DNA from: Pimelobacter simplex | GTDB lineage: Bacteria; Actinomycetota; Actinomycetes; Propionibacteriales; Nocardioidaceae | DNA: 64,000 nucleotides | Direction: 5' to 3' | Assembly: GCA_016803235.1 (NCBI GenBank) | Contig: JADCLI010000006.1 | Span: forward strand, 1 to 64,000 | Part shown: one piece after another, positions 8,058 to 16,767 of the stretch | Layout of the letters: each line of letters starts with the position of its first letter | Position numbering within the stretch: position 1 is the first letter of the stretch | The notes under the pieces: model-generated | Told to the model about the DNA's origin: nothing | Databases searched by the model: none | Seen by the model: the letters and a program-made list of their open reading frames with translations, nothing else | Translations under genes and position numbers: made by a program

Positions 8058-9650
8058 ATGCAACAGCGACTCACCCGCTACCTCACCCGCGCCCGCGACA
8101 CCTTCGGCGGCTTCACCGCCGGGCAGAAGGCCGTCGCCGTCATCGGTACGGCCGCCCTGCTGATCGCCGTCTTCATGGTGTTCCGCTGGGTGTCGACCCC
8201 CAGCTACGCCCCGCTGTACTCCAACCTCTCCGGCACCGACGCCAGCGCCGTGATCGAGGAGCTCGACTCCCAGGGCGTGCCGTACGAGATCGCCGGCGGC
8301 GGCGGCACGATCATGGTGCCGCGCTCCGAGGTCTACAGCACCCGGATCACCCTGTCCGGCAAGGGCCTGCCGGCCAGCACCGACGGCGGCTACAGCCTGC
8401 TCGACAAGCAGAGCCTGTCCACCTCGGAGTCGCAGGAGCAGACCAACTTCAAGCGGGCGATGGAGGGTGAGCTCGCCAAGACCGTCGAGGCCATCCACGG
8501 CATCGACACCGCGGTCGTCCACCTCGCCATCCCCGAGAAGCAGGTGTTCACCGACGAGCAGGCGCCGCCGACGGCGTCGGTCCTGATCGACACCGAGCCC
8601 GGAACCTCGCTCGACGACGGCCAGGTGCAGGCGATCGTGCACCTGGTGGCGTCCAGCATCGACGGCCTCGAGCCGAAGAACGTCACGCTGACCGACGCGA
8701 GCGGCGAGCTGCTCACCACCGACGAGTCGACCGACGGTGGCGTGGGTGCCGCGTCGGCGCGCTCCAAGCAGGTCGCGGCCTTCCAGGACTCGATGCAGGC
8801 CGACATCCAGGCGGTCCTCGACCGCGTGCTCGGCCCGGGCAACTCGACGGTCACCGTCACCGCCGACCTCGACTTCGACAAGGCCGTCACCGACAGCCGC
8901 ACCTACGGCACGCAGGAGAACATGCCGCCGCTGTCGGAGTCGACGACCAACGAGACCTACGCCGGCCCGGCCGGCTCGATGACCGACGGAGCCGGCGGCA
9001 CGGTCGGCCCCGACGGGCAGATGGACCCGGTGACGACGGGCACGGGCGACTCGTCGTACAAGAACACCTCGAAGACCCGCGACAACGCACTCGACCAGAC
9101 CGTGGAGCACCGCGAGAAGGCACCCGGCTCGATCAACACCCTGCACATCGGCGCGGTGCTCGACTCGACCGCGGCCGCCGCGATCCAACCCCAGGTGGTC
9201 AAGGACCTGATCAGCAACGCGGTCGGCATCAACGCCCAGCGGGGCGACACGATCGACGTCACGACCATGGCCTTCGACCGCAGCGCGGAGGAGTCGGCCG
9301 CCGCCGAGCTCGCGGCGGCCAAGGCCGCGGACGCGGCCGCGCGCCGCAACAACCTGCTGCGCAACGTCGGGATCGCCGGCGGCATCGCGCTGATGGTGCT
9401 GCTCGCCTGGCTGCAGGCCCGACGCCGGGCCAAGGTCCGCGACGACGCCCGGGCGTACCTGGTCGAGCAGCTGCGCACCGACGCCGCGAGCCGCACCGCC
9501 CAGCTCGAGGCCCCGGCCCTGGCCGCGCTGGAGTCGTCGGAGAAGGACGAGGAGGAGTCGATGCGCGAGGAGCTGATCGCCCTCGTCGACCGGCAGCCCG
9601 ACGACGTCGCCGCGCTGCTGCGCGGCTGGCTGGTGGAGCCGCGCCCATGA
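8058..9650 (+). CDS. fliF: FliF, flagellar MS-ring protein
   Basis: A 530-residue ring protein. It has two membrane spans, VAVIGTAALLIAVFMVF (about 30-47) and VGIAGGIALMVLLAWLQA (about 434-451), bracketing the periplasmic ring-building domains. Visible family segments are LYSNLSGTDASAVIEELDSQGVPY and TNFKRAMEGELAKTVEAIHGI. The C-terminal cytoplasmic tail, which binds FliG, ends with ALLRGWLVEPRP. It overlaps fliG by ATGA. Length and order are normal. Confidence 0.96.
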   Translation: MQQRLTRYLTRARDTFGGFTAGQKAVAVIGTAALLIAVFMVFRWVSTPSYAPLYSNLSGTDASAVIEELDSQGVPYEIAGGGGTIMVPRSEVYSTRITLSGKGLPASTDGGYSLLDKQSLSTSESQEQTNFKRAMEGELAKTVEAIHGIDTAVVHLAIPEKQVFTDEQAPPTASVLIDTEPGTSLDDGQVQAIVHLVASSIDGLEPKNVTLTDASGELLTTDESTDGGVGAASARSKQVAAFQDSMQADIQAVLDRVLGPGNSTVTVTADLDFDKAVTDSRTYGTQENMPPLSESTTNETYAGPAGSMTDGAGGTVGPDGQMDPVTTGTGDSSYKNTSKTRDNALDQTVEHREKAPGSINTLHIGAVLDSTAAAAIQPQVVKDLISNAVGINAQRGDTIDVTTMAFDRSAEESAAAELAAAKAADAAARRNNLLRNVGIAGGIALMVLLAWLQARRRAKVRDDARAYLVEQLRTDAASRTAQLEAPALAALESSEKDEEESMREELIALVDRQPDDVAALLRGWLVEPRP

Positions 9651-10690
9651 GCCTGATGACGACCTCGATGGCGGGAGCCGGGCCCACCCTGCTCTCGATG
9701 GGGGTCCGCAAGGCCGCGGTGCTGCTCATCCAGATGGGCAAGGAGCGCGCCGCGCAGGTGATGGCGCACCTCAGCGACGCCGAGGTGGAGGCGATCTCCG
9801 GCGAGATCGCCCGCCTGGACGCGGTGTCGGCGAGCGAGACCTCCCAGGTGCTGACCGAGTTCCACGACCTGGCGACCGCGCACGCGCACGTCACCCAGGG
9901 CGGCTTCGGGTTCGCCCAGCAGCTGCTCGAGCAGTCGCTGGGACCGGAGCGGGCCAAGGAGATCATGGAGCGGCTGCACGCGGCCGCGGTCCAGATGCCC
10001 TTCCAGTTCCTGCACCGTGCGGACCCCGCGCAGCTGCGCAGCTTCATCGCCGACGAGCACCCGCAGGTGATCGCGCTGGTCCTCGCCCACATGGCCGCCG
10101 ACAAGGCGTCCCTGCTGCTGAGCGGCCTGCCCGCGCACCAGCAGGCCGTGGTCGCGCACCGGATCGCCGTGATGGACCGGACCTCGCCCGAGATCGTCCG
10201 CACCGTCGAGGCGGTCCTGGAGCGCAAGCTGTCGTCGATGCTGCAGCCGGCCGAGGTCTCCCGGGTGGGCGGCGTGGACCCGCTCGTCAACATCATCAAC
10301 CGGTCCGACCGGCCGACCGAGCGTCAGATCGTCGAGGGTCTCGAGGGCCTCGATCCCGCACTTGCCGACGAGGTCAAGAGCCGGATGTTCATGTTCGAGG
10401 ACATCACCGGGCTCGACGACCGCTCTGTGCAGCAGGTGCTGCGCCAGGTCGACACCGCCGAGCTCGCGCTGGCGCTCAAGGGCGTCAGCGACGCGGTCCG
10501 CACCAAGATCACGTCGAACCTGTCCGAGCGTGCCGCCGAGAACCTCCTCGAGGAGGTCGATCTGCTCGGAGCCGTCCGCCTGGCCCAGGTCGAGGAGGCC
10601 CAGCAGGGTGTCATCCGGACCATCCGCCAGCTCGAGGAGCAGGGCCAGATCATGGTCCGGCGAGGGAGCGACGATGAGTTCGTCCTCTGA
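9647..10690 (+). CDS. fliG: FliG, flagellar motor switch protein
   Basis: A 347-residue rotor protein that couples ion flow through MotA to rotation. The middle domain carries the family EHPQ motif (FIADEHPQVIALVLAHM). The C-terminal torque helix region, with charged residues that face MotA, is MFMFEDITGLDDRSVQQVLRQVD. The N-terminal domain (MGVRKAAVLLIQMGKERAAQVM) binds FliF. The 3' end overlaps fliH by 17 bases. Confidence 0.96.
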   Translation: MSLMTTSMAGAGPTLLSMGVRKAAVLLIQMGKERAAQVMAHLSDAEVEAISGEIARLDAVSASETSQVLTEFHDLATAHAHVTQGGFGFAQQLLEQSLGPERAKEIMERLHAAAVQMPFQFLHRADPAQLRSFIADEHPQVIALVLAHMAADKASLLLSGLPAHQQAVVAHRIAVMDRTSPEIVRTVEAVLERKLSSMLQPAEVSRVGGVDPLVNIINRSDRPTERQIVEGLEGLDPALADEVKSRMFMFEDITGLDDRSVQQVLRQVDTAELALALKGVSDAVRTKITSNLSERAAENLLEEVDLLGAVRLAQVEEAQQGVIRTIRQLEEQGQIMVRRGSDDEFVL

Positions 10691-11444
10691 GGGCAGCCTC
10701 ACGCGAGCTCGCTCGCGGGAGGCGTCGGCCGAAGAGATTGAGGGCGCGTCCGTCCGAGGCACGAGGACGGAACCGCGTGTCGCGAAGTCTGAGGTCGAGC
10801 TCCCCGAGCTGGAGCTGCCCGAGCTGCGGGTCGGGACCTGGACCCGGCTCGGCGGCGACAGCGTGCTGGGCGACGACGTCACCGAGTCGCTGCTCGGCGG
10901 GATCGCCACCGGCGCCCGGGACGCCGCCCGCGCCCAGGGGTACGCCGTGGGCTGGGCACAGGGGCGTCGTACCGCTGCCGATCAGGCGGCGGTCGAGGAG
11001 GCCAAGCGCGCCGCGATCCACGCGGAGGCCGAGGCCCGGCGCGAGGCCGAGCACGCCGCGGCACTCGACGCGTTGGGCCAGGCCGCCGAGCAGGTCAGGG
11101 GGCTGCTCGGCGACCTGGCCCACACGGTCGAGAGCCAGGCGACCGACCTCGCCTGGGCACTGACCACCACCCTGGTCGGCACCCAGGTCGCCCGCCTGGG
11201 CCCGAAGGACGTCGTCACCCGGGTGCTGCAGGTGCTGCCGCCGGGGCCCGTCGGCCGAGTGCGGCTGCACCCGTCGGCGGCGGCGTCGTCGGCCGCGCAG
11301 GAGCTGGCCGACCGCGGCCTCGAGGTCGTCGCCGACCCCACGCTCGGCTCGATCGACGCGCTGGTCGAGGGCGTCGACGGCTCGGTCGTCGACCTGCGGA
11401 TCCGCGAGGCGATGGCCCGGGTCCGGGAGGTGCTGGCCCAGTGA
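10674..11444 (+). CDS. fliH: FliH, negative regulator/stator of the export ATPase
   Basis: A 256-residue protein placed between fliG and fliI. The first about 50 residues are charged and low in complexity (VELPELELPELRVG). An alanine-rich coiled coil follows (about 105-145, AEARREAEHAAALDALGQAAEQ), then a C-terminal domain with the FliH/ATP-synthase-delta pattern (VHPxx-type segment VRLHPSAAASSAAQELADRGLEV). It would dimerise and hold FliI at the export gate. The call rests largely on gene order and architecture. It overlaps fliG by 17 bases and fliI by GTGA. Confidence 0.85.
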   Translation: MSSSSEGSLTRARSREASAEEIEGASVRGTRTEPRVAKSEVELPELELPELRVGTWTRLGGDSVLGDDVTESLLGGIATGARDAARAQGYAVGWAQGRRTAADQAAVEEAKRAAIHAEAEARREAEHAAALDALGQAAEQVRGLLGDLAHTVESQATDLAWALTTTLVGTQVARLGPKDVVTRVLQVLPPGPVGRVRLHPSAAASSAAQELADRGLEVVADPTLGSIDALVEGVDGSVVDLRIREAMARVREVLAQ

Positions 11445-12754
11445 CCGTGCTCTTCCCGCCCGACCTGCGCGAGGCGGCCGTCGCGGCCGCCGCGCCCCTG
11501 CACCTGGGTACCGTCGCCGAGCTCGTCGGCCTGCACCTCGAGGTGCGCGGCCTGCCCGACACTGCGGTGGGCGACCTCCTCGAGGTCCGGACGTCGACCG
11601 GGCCGCTGCTCGCCGAGGTCGCCGCACTGCGCCCCGGCAGCGCCATCTGCCTGCCCCTGGGCACGACGACCGGTGTCCGCGCCGGCGACCGGGTCCGCGC
11701 GACCGGCGGCCCCCTGCGCATCCGGGTCGGCGAGGCACTGCTCGGGCGCGTCCTCGACGGCCTCGGCCGTCCGGTCGACGGCGGCCCCGTCCTGGCCGGC
11801 CTGGACACGGTGTCGACCGAGCTCGCCACCCCCGACGCCCTCAGCCGTCCGCGGATCGTCGAGCCCCTCGGCACCGGCGTCCGCGCCCTCGACTCCCTCG
11901 TCCCGCTCGGTCGCGGTCAGCGGATCGGCATCATGGCCGGCCCCGGCGTCGGCAAGTCGTCCCTGCTCTCGATGATCGCCCGCGGCACGGACGCCGCCGT
12001 CAACGTGATCGCGTTGGTGGGCGAGCGCGGCCGCGAGGTCCGCGAGTTCATCGACGGCGACCTCGGCCCCGAGGGACTGGCCCGCTCCGTCGTCGTGGTC
12101 GCGACCTCCGACGCCCCCGCCGTCGAGCGGCTGCGCGCGGCGTTCACCGCCACCCGGATCGCGGAGTGGTTCCGCGACGGCGGCCGCGACGTCGTGCTGA
12201 TGATGGACTCGCTCACCCGCGTCGCCATGGCGCAGCGCGAGATCGGCCTGTCCGCCGGCGAGCCGCCCGCCACCCGCGGCTACCCGCCCAGCGTCTTCGG
12301 CCTGCTGCCGCGCCTGCTCGAGCGCGCCGGCACGTCGGCCGCCGGCTCGATCACCGGCATCTACACGGTCCTCGTCGAGGGCGACGACCTCCAGGACCCG
12401 ATCGGCGACACCGCGCGGTCGATCCTCGACGGCCACGTCGTGCTCTCCCGGGACCTCGCCACCTCCGGCCACTTCCCCGCGATCGACGTGCTCGAGTCGA
12501 TCTCCCGTGTGCACCGGTCCGTCACGACGCCCGGGCAGCAGCAGGACGCCGGCCGGCTGCGGCGGATGCTCGCCGCGCACCGCTCGGTCCGCGAGCTCGT
12601 CGAGATCGGCGCGTACGTCGCCGGGGCGGACGCCGACGCCGACGCGGCCCTCGCCCGGCTGCCCCTGATCGAGGACTTCCTGCGCCAGTCCATGGACGAC
12701 ATCACGCCCCGCGCCGAGGCCTGGGACCGGCTCGCCACGGTGGTCGCGTCATGA
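11441..12754 (+). CDS. fliI: FliI, flagellum-specific ATPase
   Basis: A 437-residue F1-beta-like ATPase that unloads chaperone-substrate complexes at the flagellar export gate. The P-loop is GPGVGKSSL (about residues 167-175) and the Walker B segment is DVVLMMDSLTRVAMAQREIGL. The signature SVFGLLPRLLERAG and GSITGIYTVLVEGDDLQDPI are typical of FliI/YscN. The GTG start overlaps fliH (GTGA). Confidence 0.97.
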   Translation: MTVLFPPDLREAAVAAAAPLHLGTVAELVGLHLEVRGLPDTAVGDLLEVRTSTGPLLAEVAALRPGSAICLPLGTTTGVRAGDRVRATGGPLRIRVGEALLGRVLDGLGRPVDGGPVLAGLDTVSTELATPDALSRPRIVEPLGTGVRALDSLVPLGRGQRIGIMAGPGVGKSSLLSMIARGTDAAVNVIALVGERGREVREFIDGDLGPEGLARSVVVVATSDAPAVERLRAAFTATRIAEWFRDGGRDVVLMMDSLTRVAMAQREIGLSAGEPPATRGYPPSVFGLLPRLLERAGTSAAGSITGIYTVLVEGDDLQDPIGDTARSILDGHVVLSRDLATSGHFPAIDVLESISRVHRSVTTPGQQQDAGRLRRMLAAHRSVRELVEIGAYVAGADADADAALARLPLIEDFLRQSMDDITPRAEAWDRLATVVAS

Positions 12755-13188
12755 GCCGCGTGCACCGCGACGACCGCGGCCTGGCCGCCGTCGCCCGGGT
12801 CCGCGAGGTCCGCGAGACCGACAGCCGGATCGGCCTGCAGCGGGTCCTCGCCGAGGAGGCCGCGCTGGCGGGCCGACTCGACTCGCTCGAGTCCACCATC
12901 GCCGCCGCGACGGTGCCGGACACCACGACCGCTGCCGAGCTGGTCGCCGCCCGCACCCACCTGGCCCACGCCGGCATCCTGGTCGGCGAGACCCGCGAGC
13001 GGGTCGCGACCGCCGTGGTCGTCACGGCCGACGCCCGCTCGCGCTGGGCCGCCGACCGCGCCCGGCTGGCCGCGGTCGAGCACCTCCTCGAGCGGCGCGC
13101 GGCTCGTCGTCGTACCGAGGCCGATCGGCGGGCCGCCCGCGACGCCGACGACCTCGCCGCCCAGCGCTGGGCCCGAGGTGAGCGATGA
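12751..13188 (+). CDS. fliJ: FliJ, export chaperone escort
   Basis: A 145-residue helical protein that follows fliI, the usual place of fliJ. The sequence is almost all predicted coiled coil, rich in Arg, Glu and Ala ([22 protein letters not shown]), which matches the two-helix FliJ stalk inside the FliI hexamer. Sequence identity across this family is low, so the name comes from position and shape. It overlaps both neighbours by 4 bases. Confidence 0.8.
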   Translation: MSRVHRDDRGLAAVARVREVRETDSRIGLQRVLAEEAALAGRLDSLESTIAAATVPDTTTAAELVAARTHLAHAGILVGETRERVATAVVVTADARSRWAADRARLAAVEHLLERRAARRRTEADRRAARDADDLAAQRWARGER

Positions 13189-14117
13189 GCATCGACCACG
13201 TCACCGCGCGGATCGGCGAGATCCAGGCGAGGCTCGCGCAGTTCGCGACCGTGCGGACCTCCTCCAGCACCAGCGGCGGCTTCGCGACCGAGCTGTCCGC
13301 GCGCGTGGGCGGCACCGCCGCCGCCGGCTCCGTGACCGGGGACGCCGTCGTCGCCGAGGCCCGCAAGTACCTCGGCCTCCCCTACGTCTGGGGCGGCACC
13401 GACCCGACCAAGGGGATGGACTGCTCCGGCCTGGTGCAGGTCGTCTACAAGAGCCTCGGCTACGACCTCCCGCGGGTGTCCTACCAGCAGGCACGGTCGG
13501 GCACCCCGGTCGCCAGCATGGCCGAGGCGCAGCCCGGGGACCTGATCGCGTGGGACAACTCCAGCCGCAACAACGGCGTCGACCACATCGCGATCTACAT
13601 CGGCGGCGGCAAGATGATCGAGGCGCCGCGCACCGGCCTCGACATCCGCATCGTCGACGTCCCGTCCACGCCCGACGTGATCCGCCGGATCATCGACCGG
13701 CCCGTCACCGGCGCCGCCTCCCCCGTCGCCGCGCGGGCCGCCACCGGCACGCCGTACGCCGACCTGATCGACGCCGCCGCCACCCGCACCGGCGTCCCCG
13801 CGAACCTGATCGCCGCCGTCGCGAAGCAGGAGTCCGGCTTCGACGCGCGCGCGGTCAGCCCGGCCGGCGCGCAGGGGCTGATGCAGCTGATGCCGGGCAC
13901 GGCCAAGGGCCTCGGCGTCACCAACCCGTTCGACCCCGCCCAGGCGATCGACGGCGGGGCGCGCCTGCTGCGCTCGCTGCTCGACAGGTTCGGGCGCACC
14001 GACCTCGCGCTGGCCGCCTACAACGCCGGGCCCGGCGCCGTCTCCCGCTACGGCGGCATCCCGCCGTACAAGGAGACCCAGAACTACGTCCGCAACGTGA
14101 TGGCGATGGTGAGCTGA
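13185..14117 (+). CDS. NlpC/P60 endopeptidase - lytic transglycosylase fusion (FlgJ-like role)
   Basis: A 310-residue bifunctional cell-wall hydrolase. The NlpC/P60 domain (about 52-172) has the catalytic Cys80 in [16 protein letters not shown] and His134 in [10 protein letters not shown]. The SLT domain (about 190-305) has the catalytic Glu216 in [20 protein letters not shown], followed by [15 protein letters not shown] and [10 protein letters not shown]. The two enzymes would cut peptide cross-links and glycan, clearing the wall for the rod. No signal peptide is present, so export through the flagellar apparatus itself is likely, as for FlgJ, which is absent. The first 50 residues ([17 protein letters not shown]) could be the export and rod-binding part. 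It overlaps fliJ by ATGA. Confidence 0.9.
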   Translation: MSIDHVTARIGEIQARLAQFATVRTSSSTSGGFATELSARVGGTAAAGSVTGDAVVAEARKYLGLPYVWGGTDPTKGMDCSGLVQVVYKSLGYDLPRVSYQQARSGTPVASMAEAQPGDLIAWDNSSRNNGVDHIAIYIGGGKMIEAPRTGLDIRIVDVPSTPDVIRRIIDRPVTGAASPVAARAATGTPYADLIDAAATRTGVPANLIAAVAKQESGFDARAVSPAGAQGLMQLMPGTAKGLGVTNPFDPAQAIDGGARLLRSLLDRFGRTDLALAAYNAGPGAVSRYGGIPPYKETQNYVRNVMAMVS

Positions 14118-14191
14118 TGAACCACCCCACGAAGTTCTCCGCTTCCCCCGCTGCGCTCCTCCAGCGCACGACTTCGAGGGGACCCCGGTGA
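14117..14191 (+). CDS. Possible 24-residue leader peptide between the wall hydrolase and fliK
   Basis: The frame starts at an ATG that shares its A with the preceding TGA and ends in a TGA that overlaps the GTG start of fliK. It would encode a 24-residue peptide rich in Ser, Arg and Pro. No family is recognisable. The exact end-to-end overlaps suggest that a ribosome passing through it keeps fliK translation coupled. It may instead be the by-product of a repeat insertion, since its sequence (CGCTGCGCTCCTCCAGCG) is palindromic. Confidence 0.35.
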   Translation: MNHPTKFSASPAALLQRTTSRGPR

Positions 14192-15270
14192 GCATCACTC
14201 CGTTCCTCCCCGGCCTCCCGGCCCCGGTCCCCGCCGACGGCGCCCCCGCGAGCACCGACCAGCCCGGTGACCCGAGTGTCGTCTTCGGCGACGCACTCGC
14301 GGCGGCCCTGCTCGCGACGGTCCCGGTGCCGACCGCGCCGGTCGTCCCGGTGGTTGGGGTGCGAGCGCCACTCCGTTCAGACCTCCCCACGCCGAGCCTC
14401 GACACCACCGGGCCCGATGCCGGAAGCCAGCCCCCTGCGAACCTCCCGGCAGCATCGCTGGAGGTTTCGACGCTCGTCGCTGGCGCTCCTCACACCTCGA
14501 CCGCCGAGGAGCCGGCCGCCCCCACGGCCGCTGCCCCGATGGTCGAAGTGCCAGGCCGCCCGCGGCCGAGCCTCCCAACCACCGGGCCCGATGCGGGCAA
14601 CCAACCGCTCGCGAACCTCACGGCAGCATCACCGGAGGTCTCGAGGCTCGTCGCTGGCGCTCCTCACACCTCGACCGCCGGGGTCCCGACGGTCGAACGG
14701 GCCGTGGTCCAGCAGGTCTTCCCCGAGGTCACCCGCCTGGTCGCGTCCACCCCGACCGACCGGCCGGGCACCCACCGGATCACCCTGACCCTGCAGCCCG
14801 AGCATCTCGGCGAGGTGCGGGTCACCCTGGTGGTCAAGGACGGTGCGGTGCAGGTACGCCTGGCCGGCAACGCCGCCGACGCGGCCGGCAACGCCGCCGT
14901 TCACCGGGCGCTCAGCACCGGCGTGCCCGAGCTCCAGCGCCTCCTCGAGCGCTCCGGCGCCACCGAGGCCAAGGTGCTCGTCCGCGACCCGTTCAGCCCC
15001 ACCGCACCGCAACCGACCGCGCCGAGCGCCCCCGTCGCCGCGACCAGCCAGTCGGGCCAGACCGGCCAGACCGGCCATAACGGCCAGAACGGTCAGCCGG
15101 GCGGCAGCACGGTGTCCCCCGACGCCGGCCGCGAGGGAGCGTCCGCGTGGAACCGCTCGTCCGGCGACCCCGACCAGCGCCAGCAGCGGCGCGACGCACC
15201 CGAGCCGCCGCACGCGCTCACCCCCACCGCCCCGACCACCCCCGCCGGTCAGCTCGACCGGACCCTGTGA
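14188..15270 (+). CDS. fliK: FliK, hook-length control protein
   Basis: A 360-residue secreted molecular ruler that stops hook export and switches FlhB to filament substrates. The C-terminal domain is at about 185-275, with HRITLTLQPEHLGEVRVTLV, a hallmark of the flagellar hook-length family. The N-terminal half is Pro, Ala and Thr rich. It holds two copies of a 38-residue unit (PSL..TTGPDAG..QP..ANL, then EVS.LVAGAPHTSTA) coded by two 114-base repeats that belong to the REP-like family at the left edge of the window. A Gly-Gln tandem (GQTGQTGHNGQNGQ) follows the C-terminal domain. The GTG overlaps the upstream small frame. Confidence 0.88.
   Translation: MSITPFLPGLPAPVPADGAPASTDQPGDPSVVFGDALAAALLATVPVPTAPVVPVVGVRAPLRSDLPTPSLDTTGPDAGSQPPANLPAASLEVSTLVAGAPHTSTAEEPAAPTAAAPMVEVPGRPRPSLPTTGPDAGNQPLANLTAASPEVSRLVAGAPHTSTAGVPTVERAVVQQVFPEVTRLVASTPTDRPGTHRITLTLQPEHLGEVRVTLVVKDGAVQVRLAGNAADAAGNAAVHRALSTGVPELQRLLERSGATEAKVLVRDPFSPTAPQPTAPSAPVAATSQSGQTGQTGHNGQNGQPGGSTVSPDAGREGASAWNRSSGDPDQRQQRRDAPEPPHALTPTAPTTPAGQLDRTL
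14392..14505 (+). repeat. REP-derived 114-bp unit, copy 1, inside fliK
   Basis: The unit begins CCGAGCCTC and ends with GCTCGTCGCTGGCGCTCCTC plus CACACCTCGACCGCC, which resembles one arm of the REP-like palindrome at 1-48. Preceding bases 14350-14366 (GGTGGTTGGGGTGCGAG) match the opposite arm. It is paired with copy 2 at 14566-14679, with about 15 mismatches in 114 by eye, and the 174-base offset keeps the reading frame. Confidence 0.7.
14566..14679 (+). repeat. REP-derived 114-bp unit, copy 2, inside fliK
   Basis: This copy is equal in length to copy 1 and in the same frame, and it carries GGTCTCGAGGCTCGTCGCTG, closer to the REP consensus at the window edge than copy 1. The translation of both copies is fully open, so the repeat has been accepted as coding sequence in the non-globular part of FliK. 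Confidence 0.7.
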
Positions 15271-15280
15271 GGAGGAAGAG

Positions 15281-15787
15281 ATGTCCGTCTCCAGCACCGA
15301 AGGCATCGGCGGCTACGGCGTGACCGGCACGGCGGCCACGGGCGCCACCGGCGCGGCCGGGACGTCGAACGCAGCCGACAAGGACATGTTCCTGCAGCTG
15401 ATGGTCGCGCAGATGAAGTACCAGGACCCGCTCAACCCCACCGACTCCTCGCAGTTCCTGGCCCAGACGGCGCAGTTCACCGCTCTGGAGAAGATGCAGG
15501 AGGTCGCCGACCAGACCGCGATGATGCTCAGCACCCAGCTCGCGTTCGGCGCGAGCTCGCTGATCGGCCAGACCGTGCGCTGGTACGACGCCTCGGGCGC
15601 CGAGCAGTCCGGTGTCGTTCAGGGCACGACCTACCTGGCCTCCGGGCCCGTCCTCAGCGTCGACGGCAAGTCCGTCGCCGTCACCGACGTCGTCAGCGTC
15701 GGCACCGCACCCACGATCGAGGCGCCCACCACCAGCGGTGGTGGCACCTACGTGCCACCCAGTGGCACCCCGTCCACCACCGCCTGA
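15281..15787 (+). CDS. flgD: FlgD, hook-capping scaffold protein
   Basis: A 168-residue hook assembly scaffold. The conserved N-terminal motif is KDMFLQLMVAQMKYQDPLNPTDSSQFLAQTAQFTALEKM (about 34-72). A short C-terminal domain follows (FGASSLIGQTVRWYD and on), smaller than the FlgD of enterobacteria, which has a full Fn3 and Tudor pair. It starts at an ATG after a strong GAGGAGG site, 10 bases past fliK. The tail is Thr and Pro rich. Confidence 0.92.
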   Translation: MSVSSTEGIGGYGVTGTAATGATGAAGTSNAADKDMFLQLMVAQMKYQDPLNPTDSSQFLAQTAQFTALEKMQEVADQTAMMLSTQLAFGASSLIGQTVRWYDASGAEQSGVVQGTTYLASGPVLSVDGKSVAVTDVVSVGTAPTIEAPTTSGGGTYVPPSGTPSTTA

Positions 15788-15812
15788 CCCATCCGCCCGA
15801 AGGAGAACCACC

Positions 15813-16661
15813 ATGCTTCGCTCGCTCTTCGCCGGCATCTCCGGCCTCCGCGTGAACCAGACCATGCTCGACGTCACCGGCAACAACATCGCCAACGCCA
15901 ACACGACGGGCTTCAAGTCGAGCACCACCGTCTTCTCCGACACCCTCAGCCAGATGCTCACCGCCGCGTCCGGCGGCAACGCCGAGCGCGGCGGCACCAA
16001 CCCGATCCAGATCGGCCTCGGCGTCCAGCTCGCCGCGACCATGGCGAACTTCGGCCAGGGTTCCGCGCAGCTCACCGGCCGGCCGACCGACTTGATGCTG
16101 CAGGGCGACGGGTTCTTCGTGCTGCGCGACGGCGCCGAGAACGTCTACACCCGCGCCGGAGCGTTCACCTTCGACCAGACCGGCGTCCTCGTCGCCCCCA
16201 ACGGCATGCGGGTGCAGGGCTACGCCCTCGACGCCGCGGGCCTGCCCACCGGCGGTCCGGTCGACGTCGACCTCGACATGATCGACGCGACGCTGCCGGC
16301 CGGCGTCGAGCTGACGTCGTACTCGATCGGCGCGGACGGCAAGGTCCGCGGCGTCTTCTCCGACGGCGTCCAGCGCGACATCTGCCAGCTCGCCGTCGCC
16401 GACTTCACCAACCCGATGGGTCTGGAGAAGATCGGCGACACCGCGTTCCGCGAGTCCGCCAACTCCGGTGCGGTGCAGCTCGGCGTCGCCGGCCAGGGCC
16501 AGCGCGGCCAGATCATGGCCGGCGCGCTGGAGATGTCCAACGTCGACCTGTCGGCCGAGTTCACCAACCTGATCCTGGCCCAGCGCGGCTTCCAGGCCAG
16601 CTCGCGGGTGATCACGACCAGCGACCAGGTGCTCGAGGAGCTCGTGAACATCAAGCGCTGA
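15813..16661 (+). CDS. flgE: FlgE, flagellar hook protein (short form; FlgG-like)
   Basis: A 282-residue hook/rod-family protein. The N-terminal motif is LRVNQTMLDVTGNNIANANTTGFK and the C-terminal motif is VDLSAEFTNLILAQRGFQASSRVITTSDQVLEELVNIKR. Between them is LTGRPTDLMLQGDGFFVLRDG, the FlgG/FlgE body. It follows flgD, as hook genes do, but it is about 120 residues shorter than the enterobacterial hook and could be called FlgG by length. As the only such gene in the window, it is the best candidate for the hook subunit. The ribosome site AAGGAG is well placed. Confidence 0.85.
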   Translation: MLRSLFAGISGLRVNQTMLDVTGNNIANANTTGFKSSTTVFSDTLSQMLTAASGGNAERGGTNPIQIGLGVQLAATMANFGQGSAQLTGRPTDLMLQGDGFFVLRDGAENVYTRAGAFTFDQTGVLVAPNGMRVQGYALDAAGLPTGGPVDVDLDMIDATLPAGVELTSYSIGADGKVRGVFSDGVQRDICQLAVADFTNPMGLEKIGDTAFRESANSGAVQLGVAGQGQRGQIMAGALEMSNVDLSAEFTNLILAQRGFQASSRVITTSDQVLEELVNIKR

Positions 16662-16672
16662 CCCACGACGGC

Positions 16673-16699
16673 TCAGGGTCTCGGGGCCCTGGCCGATCA
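16673..16699 (+). promoter_or_regulatory. Sigma-28-type promoter for flbD-motA-motB-fliL
   Basis: TCAGGGTC, 11 bases, then GCCGATCA, starting 11 bases after the flgE stop. The predicted start near 16706 leaves a leader of about 60 bases before flbD. Confidence 0.65.
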
Positions 16700-16767
16700 G
16701 ACCTGCGGAACGCCACGGACGGCGCTCCCCCAAGCATTGCCACAGCCACGCACACGGAGGTGCCGCG

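Noticed and set aside
10690..10790. Palindromic CGCGAGCTCGCTCGCG near the start of fliH as another REP copy
   Set aside because: It lacks the GGTGGTT/AACCACC ends of the family; the similarity is only general GC-rich symmetry.
14392..14679. Repeats in fliK as a CRISPR-like array
   Set aside because: Only two copies, imperfect, in frame and within a conserved gene.
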